From assembly GCF_000143415.4 (NCBI RefSeq), contig NW_003314293.1, forward strand, positions 540,473 through 604,472: a DNA stretch of 64,000 bases, read 5' to 3'. Shown here piece by piece: positions 54,934 through 64,000 of the stretch. The translations under genes and the position numbers were made by a program. The notes below the pieces were generated by a model. The model did not search any database. It saw nothing but the letters and a program-made list of their open reading frames with translations, and was not told where the DNA came from. Position 1 is the stretch's first letter, and every line of letters starts with the position of its first letter. This DNA is from Selaginella moellendorffii (lineage: Eukaryota > Streptophyta > Lycopodiopsida > Selaginellales > Selaginellaceae).

Positions 54934-56190
54934 TGTAAGTGACTAATTTTTCCATTCTACTTTAGTCACTTAACCACACCTCCGACCACTTAGAGCAGTC
55001 TCACTCACAACTTTCATAAGTCCTATTTTGGACTTGGGCTTGCTAGCCCTGAGAATGGCATCCTCGCCACTCAACCTTTGCACTTGGTCCAAGTGTTCCA
55101 CGTGTCTGATCCCATGATTGACACCTATGGTACCACCAACATACCAGCCCGTTACGCTAGGCCATGCCCATTCACCTTGGTCACATCGGTGGTCCAACAC
55201 CACCTGCATTGCAACCTCGTCTCTCCAAGACTGGGCCTTCTGTCCATGAATGGTCATCCCAGATCCACTCCTGAGCATCCTTAGGATCCCTGCAAACATG
55301 GGGAATAGCCTTCCCCAATATCCCTTTTCCGGTACTCACCAAGTCATTAAGTCCCATGGTCCTCTGGGACTTCCTCACCATGTGACTATGCCCTTGGTTG
55401 CCGCACTAGAGGGCTACTCCTCTTCCTTTCCACAATCTGAAACTTTGGGACAACATTTCGGAACACCGCGGCTCTACGTGGGCCTTCTGAGTACTCTCCT
55501 TGCCTTCTGCCTTTGGGTGCTCTAGCCATGGGCTTAGAGCGAAGTTCCGTTGAGCCACACCTGGTGTCCAAGTAGGTAGTGCCACCCACACTTGGACTGG
55601 GAGCATTGGCCAATTGATCTCTTGGGGGAACTAGAGCCGGCTCTTGAACACTTCACCAAGCTACCCCACTTGTCGGTCTATGTTCACTCTAGTCTTGGAC
55701 TTCCCAGTGGGCAACTCATCACCCAACACTAAGTATATCCTTTCTGGGCCAAATTGGCCTTTCCTGGCCAAACTGGCTCCACTACAGTCCTCCCCCTTAC
55801 TATACTTTTGGAGCTCACTAAACCCCCCAAGGTTTGGGAGACGAACGCTTTGGGCTTTCACCCTCTCAGACTCGGACTCGGACTTGGACTCGAACTCGGA
55901 CTTGGGCTCGGTCTCGGCCTCAGCCTCGGTCTCGGTCTCGGTCCCGGTCTCGGTCTCGGTCCCAGTCCCAGTCTTGGTCCCAACCTCGGACTCCATCTCG
56001 GGTCCTTCTCGGACTCCATCTCGGATTCCATCTCGGGTCCATCTCAGACTCCATCTTGGACTCCATCTCGAACTCCATCTCGGGTCCATCTTGGACTCTA
56101 TCTTGGGTCCTTCTCGGGTCCATCTCGGACTCTGCCACGTGTCATATGTTGGTCCTCTTGTGTCCCTTTTCTAGAAACTCACTTATTGCT
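54934..56190 (-). repeat. LTR-B of the LARD-like array, shared between two units
   Basis: It begins tgtaagtgactaattt and contains the same body as LTR-A plus an expanded minisatellite (55863-56140). The terminal ~170 bp ending tctcaca are deleted where it meets internal region 2. Confidence 0.75.
55863..56140. repeat. CTCGG-rich minisatellite in LTR-B
   Basis: About 20 hexamer-like units (ctcggtctcgg) are followed by ctccatctcgggtccatct units. It produces long acidic, Ser-rich or Arg-rich frames on both strands, which are not treated as genes. Confidence 0.9.
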
Positions 56191-59100
56191 TGCTAAACTA
56201 TTTTATAAAGTAATACCAACATGTATTACACTTTCCATTCTTGGCACCTTGCCAATATTTGTCAATGGTTTGATACCGAAGGCTCACCATGCCTTACCCA
56301 ACCTCTAAGGAGGATAGTCTCTCTAACTTAGAGACTGATTGGACCACTTGGTTATCTCCTTTTATTGGTTTAGTTCTCGCTAAACCTGTTAGAGACACTG
56401 TCTATATCTCAATCCCACTACTTCTCGAGTAGTCTCAGTTTCCATCGACATAACCTTTGCACTTTAGAACGTTTACTTTTGACTTCTTGAAGTCAATTTC
56501 CTAAGTGTCTCCAACACCTTGCATTGCACATATTGTGCAAGTCCACTTCCCTATCCTAGGAAGTTCTCTACTTAAGGGCACCATCATCTTCTCTTCTATT
56601 TCATGCCTCCTTAGGCACTAAGTTCTAGTTATTATAATTTGTGCTAGGGCCGTCCATGGCCCTATCATTTGGCTACCTTACCGCTCCCTCCCTTGGGGCT
56701 TCCATTTTCGCCAAATCGGAGAAATTGGGAATCCATCCTTGGGAACACCTTGCCTTTCCCATAATTCATTAGCCCCCAACACATTAGTGTTCTTGGCCTA
56801 ACTTTGCCTTTTGGATTCTTTCCCATGGTTCCCATGGCTCTTTTCTTAGCCATTAGTCTTTTGCTCATATCCTTGATTGTTGCACCCAGCAACATCGGAT
56901 CGCTACCTCCATTATTGAGGTATCTTTTCAATTCCATAGCAAAGACTTTGTTTTGCTAAGTCCAAAGGGTGTTTACCCCTAGTATGTCTTTTTATCATTT
57001 TCTACTATAGCTTTATTCATAACTTAATTTAGTGACCCTCCCATGGGTCTTTTATAGAGACTACTTTCTTCGGACTCACTATGCCATCGCATAGACATAG
57101 CTTATATCCTTTAGGTGCTCTTCCCACTTGGTCATCTTGACCAAGTGCCACCATCATAAACAGTCCAATCAACACTTTGAACTAGGAATTTCATTCCTTA
57201 GCCAACCAAGGACCTTATCCTTATTTAGCCACAAGATCACCTAGTGATATCACTTTGGCACCTTAATAAAGTTGCCAAAAGGTACTTGGTCTTCTAGACC
57301 TTCAAGTTGTTGACCATGACCCCAGGGGCATCCCCCACACTTGGCGGTGCACCCAAGCCAACCCTTACAGCCAAGGGTCCATAGCAGCTGAGATTAAGTG
57401 TCCCCATCTCATTCATTACGCCCTTGGTGCCACTCGCACCAAGGTGTTAAAATTAGATATGCCGAGCCACACTAAGCAATCTAGTCGTGCATCACAACTC
57501 CTAGGCATCCCTCATTTGGCGGTGTGTCCAAATCAGTCTCCTCACTGAGAGTCCATGACCACCAAAAAATGAATGTCTTCATATTCCAAACCATCACCAT
57601 GCCCTAGTGATTTGGGACTCGAACCCAAGCACTAGAGGGTCAGGACTTGAACTCAACCTCTGTATATGCATCTACGGACAGCATCACACAAGATGCCTGG
57701 CGTGACTCCCCACGTCGGTGCACCAATATATACTTAAAACGTGTTATAGATCACAGTTTAGGAACCTAGTTCCTCGCACTGCTAAGTCCTCTCACTTGAC
57801 AAATCTGTGATCATACATGGACTCCTCCATGCTTGGCCCCACTGGCCACCCCTTTGAAGTTGACTCATTCTACAAGGGTATTTATTCCCCCGACTTGCCC
57901 TCATTTAACAAGTCATCTGACCACCGTAACATGGTTCATGCATAAGTGTGAAAGTCCTTAACCATCGACTTTCATTCAAAGCCCTCTTCTTTGAACACTT
58001 AGGAATTACTTCTCTAACTTTGATAGCTTCGCCTCTTAGCAAGCTTCAAGACCACACTTCTGCTGTGCCACTCTGATTTTGCGCGCTCTATAAACCATTT
58101 ACACTTAGATTTCTAGGTACTTATCTAGCTAGGGGAACTTTCAAGGAACTCTGTTCCTTAGTTTGCTAAAACCTCTCCTTTCGCAAGCTTTTCAATTACC
58201 ATATAGTCTAACATGGACAATCCCATGTTTTAGACTTTTTATAGCATCCCGGTTGCTAGCAACAACATGCTTGAGCATCCACTTGATTCTCCACTCCCAA
58301 TTAGTATAACCACCATTGGTTATGCAATTCCATTATTATGGTTTGGTTTTATCCTTTTATTATTTGCTTTTGGCCTCACACCTTTCCTTCAGTTATTCTC
58401 CTCCAGACTAGGAGGATTGCTTTGCACTTTCTATTATGCCATAGCAAGTATTCTTAGGGATGAATCTACCCGATAGCCTAGGGAGTGGTTCCTCAATCCG
58501 AGTATGCTCAACTTATAATCCCACATACCGGGATTAACATTGCTACTTATGGGCTTTTATATGCCCATCGCTAGCCTTGCCACAATTCCATTTTGGCTTT
58601 GTCCAATTCGGGTAGACAGTCTTCTTTTGTCTCTGCAATCTTGGACGTTTGGATAGCACCTTCTATCCATCATTCGCTAGGGACTTAATCCTTTGGGCTT
58701 TATCTATTGCCCTCGCAACACTAAACACCACCTCCTTGTGTTCTAGAGTGTTTTGGTGTCCTAATGATGGTCTCCTTGACAATGAGCATTTCCTTGTATG
58801 ACATTGACTTATTATATTGCAACATAAGCAATTTATCCCCTGTAAGGGTATATTTAACTTCCTTATGCTATTAAGAAGTCTTGGGTAGCTACTTTTTACC
58901 TGTTTAACCAATTATTTTGCACTTCTTGTTTAGTTGCCCCATAGTTGTCAAGTCCTACAATTCATTATTTAGTGCTTCCACACCTCCATCATTATCTGGG
59001 TCACCACACTCTAATTATATGCTTTCCAGCTTAGGCTATGCCATTCCCATTTCTATTAGGGATTCCTTTGGAAGGGGTTCTCATAAACCCACCAACTTGA

Positions 59101-60185
59101 CCTCAAGGTAGCATGCCTTGCCACATTCGGTGTTTCCACACTATCAGCTCCAGGAGCCTACCTCCATGACACTTCTTATTTGTGTCTAGTTCTTTGCCAA
59201 GACCAATATGGTGGTCTCTTATGCCAACTATCCATTAGCACTACACCATAGAATTTATGCACAACTTTGTGTCAAAGTAGTTTTCTTCCAGAAAACTCTT
59301 TCCCACGACTTTAGCATGGCAAATTCTGCCACCCATGAGATACCCACTATTTTCATACTTAGACTTTACGATCCTCCTCGTTCTTCGTGGGGCACCATAC
59401 ACCTCAATCCAAATGTTTTTTCCAATCCCTTAGAACCATTCCTTGATTCTTCTTGAGTCATTCAACATTTTTAGACTTTAGTAAACCAATGATCTGTAAG
59501 GTCTTATTTTTGAGATGCCAGCTCCCTGGAATATGACTTCATGTATTCATGTCCTACTCATAAGAACTATCTTTGCAAGTGTTACTTCGACACTTGATTT
59601 TTTCGCTTGGGGCAACCTTTAGCCCCTTAGGACCACTTGTCCATGTGATGAGATTACCAACTCATCCTCTGAGTACACCCCCAATTCCTTAGGTTGTTCC
59701 AACATTTATTAGAGATAGCCCCGGCTACCATTTCAAAGACTTGTGTCCTCTTCTGTATTTGACCTCCCATGGTCATCAATTCCGGTCTCAAAGTTATGAG
59801 CACAAGCCTCAACTATATGTGGGTAATCTTGTGACTCTTTTATTGTTTTGGAGTCTACATCTTTCCCGTGATCCCAACTATAGTTGTTTCCCACAACTAT
59901 ATTAGCTCGTTTGCTACATCAAACGCTCATCTAGATCACATCCTCAACTCTCTAAGGAAACCCTTATACTGTTCCCAAGATCCCAAAGTCATTCCCTTAT
60001 TGGCCCTTTTCCATCCACCACATTGCACACAAGTTCACGCATGAACTTGAGTGGAGAGCCATGTCTTCCCGACTTGCTACTCCTCAAGGATAAGCCCACG
60101 CCTAGGACCTTCTGATGCCAACACTAGTGGTGATATACTTCAGCACCAATAAAAGTCGGACTAAGGAACAACTCTGATACCAAGT
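56191..60185 (-). mobile_element. Internal region of LARD-like element 2 (non-coding) with PBS
   Basis: About 4 kb without any retroviral coding domain. On the minus strand its 5' end, just inside LTR-C, carries ttggtatcagag (complement of 60172-60183), the primer-binding site for initiator tRNA-Met, two bases from the LTR. This fixes the element on the minus strand. Size, PBS and lack of coding sequence fit a large retrotransposon derivative (LARD). Confidence 0.75.
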
Positions 60186-60376
60186 TGTAAGTGACTAATT
60201 TTTCCATTTTACTTTAATCACTTAACCACACCTCCGACCACTTGGAGAAGTCTCACTCACAACTTCCATAAGTCTTATTTCGGACTTGGGCTTGCTAGCC
60301 TTGAGAATGGCATCCCTGCCACTCAACCTTTGCACTTGGTCCAAGTGCTCCACATGTCTGATCCCATGATTGACAC
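60186..60376 (-). repeat. LTR-C of the LARD-like array (truncated)
   Basis: It begins tgtaagtgactaattttt and follows LTR-B through gatcccatgattgacac, then ends abruptly and unrelated AT-rich sequence takes over. Confidence 0.8.
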
Positions 60377-61330
60377 AAAGCAAAAATATTTTTTAAGCCA
60401 GAGATATGTTTACTTCTGTCAGGTTTGAGATTCTAGTTGAAGATGATCTATGCCTTAAGAGTCAGCTTGTTGGTGGCAATGGTATCAAGTGGCAAACAGA
60501 CATAAGGAGGGCCAAAGCAAAATTGAGGAGAAATGAACAATTAGACATTTTGAGGTTATAATAGAAGATGTTGATGACAAAGTGGTATATAGGATGTTAT
60601 ATTTAGAGTGTTGGAATAGTTACTGAAGCAGTGTAAAGCAAAAATACTTTCTCACATCCCATTCTATGGGGTATAAGCAAGCAATGAAGTGATCAATAAT
60701 TAGGTTAATGGCAAATATTTTAGGCAACTTAGCTCCTCTAACATCATCAGTACACCTCATTAATATGAATAAAGAACTTCTGCATGAAGTTTTGTAACAG
60801 TTTAAGTTTGTAGGTTTTTTCTTTAGGAGAGCTGTGACTTCATTGATTAGGAGAAGGTAAAGATCATATGTGCAGATTGCAATTCTCTTATTCAACTTTT
60901 TCCTCCTTGAGGTAAGGTTCTCAAATCATTTGTTAAGTCATAATGTTTACATTGCAGGTGGATTTGCTCATAATATTGAATAACATATTTTGCATGTTGA
61001 TGAAGTTGTTTGAAAATAGAAGAAAAAAGGTAAAAGGAAGCTAGGTCAACCTCTAAAGATAGCAATTACTAATGAAAAACTGTCTAGTAGTGCTAAATTC
61101 TTCCCAAGTAAGCATGATTATATTCATTGTTAACATGTTTTTTAGGAGAAGATAATTCTATGGCTGCAAATGCAAGCACTAAGTACTCTTTAATAGTTTA
61201 AGTTTGTTATACTTTTTCCAGTAGTTATGATATTTATGAAGTTGTGCTGGGGTTTTTATTTACCTCTACATTTTTACTATGTGACACCAAAACAACTGAA
61301 AAAATTTGCCTTAATTTTTTTATAAACCTT
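60377..61330. other. AT-rich stretch, nothing recognised
   Basis: A minus-strand frame of 91 codons (60895-60620) has no domain and ends without context. There are no element ends or RNA genes. Confidence 0.5.
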
Positions 61331-61399
61331 CTAGAGCTCTCAAACTGCAGGAAATACCAGATGGATGATACCTGTCTACCTCCTACCATAGAGTTGACA

Positions 61400-62130
61400 T
61401 ATATTAGGATTTAACATCAAATCGTTGTCTATGGGTGATGAGGTTCTCAGGCTCTCCAGCACCAGCGCCTTGGCTTGCTCGTACTTCCTTTGTAGACTAG
61501 CTTGTAGGCCAGAAGGCCAGAACAACTCCCTTCGTTTAAAAGGGTGGGATGTGAGCATAGTTGGCAAGGAAGAACCAAGCAATGTATTTCGTCTGCTTCC
61601 ACAGGAGGAAAGTGCTTGTCCTTGAATCACGTGTTTGCTTCAGCTGTGAAAACCATCTTGCAAGGACACTCTGTGGCTTTGAATCTTCAATTTGATCACA
61701 GCCTTGTGGAGCTCTATATCCACACCGAGGAGCTGAGTGTGCAGCTATAGGCTCTCATGAGGATTTGTTACATAGGTGGCCATGATGAGGAAGAGAAAGT
61801 AGCATTTACCACCACCAGTGCTGAAGGGAGCTTTGTTGTTGCTCATAAGGTTCATTTTCCTTTTTCTTGCTTTGCTATTTCTCTTTCATTTAACTCATCT
61901 TTCCAGGATCTGGTGTTTCCTCGGACATATGAGCCATATGTGCATATACTAAAAGACTGGCATGGAGAGTTTATTCTGGAGCATGTGCCAAGGCCATGGC
62001 GATCTCAGCCAGCCATGAAAAGTAGCTTGAAGGTCCAGATTTCTTTTCATCATGTCCCAGACTTCTGTGTGATCTGTCCATCCCCTAGGTCCAGCCTGGC
62101 GTTAATACTCCTATTTTCTTGGTGGACGTA
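61400..62130 (+). pseudogene. Family X remnant, plus half of a second mirror-image unit
   Basis: It parallels 39540-40200: HVFASAVKTILQGHSVALNL, then SLVELYIHTEELSVQL and a stop, then IGGHDEEEKVAFTTTSAEGS. An intron with a tctttccag acceptor follows, then DLVFPRTYEPYVHILKDWHG and QPAMKSSLKVQISFHHVPDF. In-frame stops separate the pieces. Confidence 0.6.
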
Positions 62131-62188
62131 TCATCCCAAATACTACAAACAGGACAACAGTTGGAAGTCCTAATGCGTCAAGAGATGC

Positions 62189-63160
62189 GTGAGTTTGCCC
62201 AGTAGTCTGAAAAAGTCAGAAGTTCCGATTGTCTTGGTTGCTGCTCCAAATGGAGTTATCTTACCCCTGTTTGGGCTTCCATGTAGACTGTCTCATCACC
62301 TGACATTGGGCCATGAAATGCAGAGCTCAAGGCCCACGTCTCTGGAAGCTTTAGCAGGACTTCCAACTGTTATCATGTACACAGAATTTGAGATGAAACG
62401 TCCAACAAGAAAACAGGAGTATTGATGCCACCAGTCCGGACCTAGAGGATGGAAAGATCACACACAAGTCTGGGATGTGATGAAAGAAATCCAGACCTTC
62501 AACCTACTTTTCATGGAGTTCCCCATTGGCTGAGATTGCCGAGGCCTTGACACTTGCTCCAGAATAAAGCGTCCATGCAGATCCTTTAGACAGCACAGTA
62601 AATAAACAATGGCATGCCATATCTCTGAGAAAATAAAAAATGGAGCACTTTAGATGCACTGTGGAAAAAAGAAAGAAAGAAAGAAAAAAGCTCGTTAAAA
62701 TGAAGGAGAAAATAGCAAACCAACCTTACACGAGTGAGTAGCTCCCTTCAGGAAATCCTTGAACTTCTCCAGCATATCATCACCGGTGGTGGAAAACGCT
62801 GCTTTCTCTTCCTCGTAATCACCACCTATGGAGGCTGTAGCCGCACCCTCAGCTCCTTAGTGTGGAGATAAAGCTCCACAAGGCTCTGAGCACTGCTGGG
62901 ATCAAACCAGAGATTCAAGGCCGCCGAGCGCCCTTGCAAGATGGTCACAGCCGAAGCAAGCATCTGATTCAGGAGCCCCGGACAAGCGTCACCAGCTTTC
63001 CTCCTGTGGAAGACGAGGAAGAAGTCTACAAACCGATCGAGCTGGTCCCTGTGCCACCCCGCTCGAGCGAAACACGAGAGTAGCTCGGCCAAAGCGCTGC
63101 CGCTGGACGAGAGCTGCCAGAAAGTGGCACACTCCTCTTCCAAAGGCCGCAGCGAGGGTG
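62189..63160 (-). pseudogene. Family X remnant, minus half of the second mirror-image unit
   Basis: It is the best-preserved copy of the first exon: ATFWQLSSSGSALAELLSCF, AGWHRDQLDRFVDFFLVFHR, LLNQMLASAVTILQGRSAAL and LVELYLHTKELRVRL. Further along the strand come YEEEKAAFSTTGDDMLEKF and FLKGATHSC, with a GT donor at about 62726. Later exons (62600-62190) are decayed. At 63158 it joins the 3' flank of the F-box remnant without a gap. Confidence 0.6.
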
Positions 63161-63382
63161 ATCATGAATATTTATCTGGTGTCTATCGTGCTGTTGAGTA
63201 GTAATCCTCTGAGAGGGAAGCAAAATCTTCTATGTACATAGAATCTCAAAATGTGTATAATTCTTGAATAATAGACAGACTTTGCCAATGCTCCAAACAG
63301 GTGTGTGTGTGTTCCTGCCAGCCCAGGAAGCCTCTTTAACTTACAAACTAGCTCAAACTCATCATACCTGTTTGTGTGGCGT

Positions 63383-64000
63383 TCATCCTCGCTGCCCAGC
63401 GTACACTTGATCAAGCATCGCTTTAGGGGTCTTTGCAGAGACGGCAACCCTTGTCGTCAACCTTCCACACGCCATAGCCATCAACTCCGGACTCCCCTGC
63501 CTCGCGGTAGCCTCCCGCATACACCCAGCCACTCGCTGGCCATTGTACTCCCGCAGCCTCGCGGTGCACAGTCCCGGGAGCGGCAAAACGCAACGCAGGA
63601 TCTCTCCATCCGGGTCAACCTTGTCTTCCAGCCCCGCTGTAATCCTCAGGCTGCGCATAACTTCCCCGGTGCTCCACCTGGCGCGGCCGAAGTCGTAAAA
63701 TCCCAGGATGGTGGGATCGTAGAAGTAATCGTCCAAGCCTGGGAATGGGTGCCACGTTCACGATGTAATCTGAAAGTCGCACCTTGACGTAGGCTGGGGA
63801 GAACGGGAGCTTGGGGAGAGAAGACGAGCGCGTTACCGAGTCGTAGATGCAGCACCAGTGGCCTGAGAAGTCGACAGCGGTGTAGTGCAGACCGACTTTG
63901 AAGCCATTCTTGTCGACGAGCATCAGTCCCGCTAAACTGTATCTTTCTCTGTCCTCCCAATGGAGCGGTGGTACACTCTTGGATGACTGGATTCCCCACC
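63383..64000 (-). pseudogene. Second F-box/kelch-like copy, truncated by the window end
   Basis: It matches 31965-32600 of the first F-box remnant. It contains KNGFKVGLHYTAVDFSGHWC, the block FSPAYVKVRLSDYIVNVAP that is broken in copy 1, then YFYDPTILGFYDFGRARWST. It has its own lesions: an 8-nt loss near 63750 shifting VAP to IPRLGR, and a deletion removing the 3' ~200 bp equivalent to 31770-31965. The F-box itself would lie beyond the window. Confidence 0.65.

Noticed and set aside
55644-56308. Long Ser/Asp-, Leu/Gly- and Arg/Ser-rich frames (up to ~180 codons)
   Set aside because: They are products of the CTCGG minisatellite in LTR-B, open in several frames on both strands; the same artefacts appear in the other LTR copies.
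60620-60895. 91-codon minus-strand frame
   Set aside because: AT-rich, no domain, no splice or promoter context; treated as chance.
47000-64000. CRISPR arrays, phage or bacterial operons
   Set aside because: Repeats are LTRs, minisatellites and gene remnants; introns, tRNA structure and gene content are all plant nuclear.

Overview
The window is a piece of a plant nuclear genome, most likely the lycophyte Selaginella (moellendorffii-like). The evidence is compact genes with very short introns (about 50-90 bp), an ELIP-type light-stress protein, a plastid membrane protein, a plant-type array of 31-residue PPR motifs, LRR proteins, and Crinkler-like NTPase genes. The species call is inference. 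All exon models come from reading splice sites and frames by eye.

Layout. 1-4300 is AT-rich and gene-poor: a foldback element (1-592), a gypsy 3' fragment, then unassigned sequence. 4.3-24 kb is a dense gene island: a plastid membrane protein (+), tRNA-Asp, a basic membrane protein (+), a WD40-like protein (-), the exosome subunit CSL4 (-) divergent from NAPE-PLD (+), a secreted dirigent-like protein (+), two tandem secreted LRR proteins (+), ELIP (+) and a PPR protein (+). 24-26 kb, 34-36 kb, 39.5-41.1 kb and 61.4-63.2 kb carry decayed, repeatedly copied and often mirror-image pieces of two uncharacterised gene families, called X and Y here. Family X is recognisable by a 57-bp acidic last exon.

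26.1-31.5 kb is a decayed Ty3/gypsy element (-). A complete 489-bp Cassandra-type TRIM sits inside it, with 5S-rRNA-like LTRs, an initiator-Met PBS and a perfect 5-bp target duplication. 31.8-33.0 kb and 63.4-64.0 kb are two frameshifted F-box/kelch pseudogenes. 36.7-39.4 and 42.9-45.6 kb hold two nearly identical CR-type (Crinkler/RHS-like) genes: a coiled coil, a P-loop NTPase and a restriction-endonuclease-like C-terminal domain. They lie on a direct segmental duplication with a period near 6.05 kb, and the second copy is truncated by an 11-bp deletion.

46-60.4 kb is nested retrotransposon sequence. A gypsy element (+) has its reverse-transcriptase core inverted. It is interrupted by an LTR fragment and by an array (LTR-internal-LTR-internal-LTR) of a non-coding, LARD-like element (-) whose roughly 1.2-kb LTRs contain a CTCGG-rich minisatellite.

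The host genes are unrelated housekeeping, plastid and defence-type genes. The likeliest little-described biology is the CR NTPase-nuclease gene pair and the repeatedly duplicated X/Y families around it.
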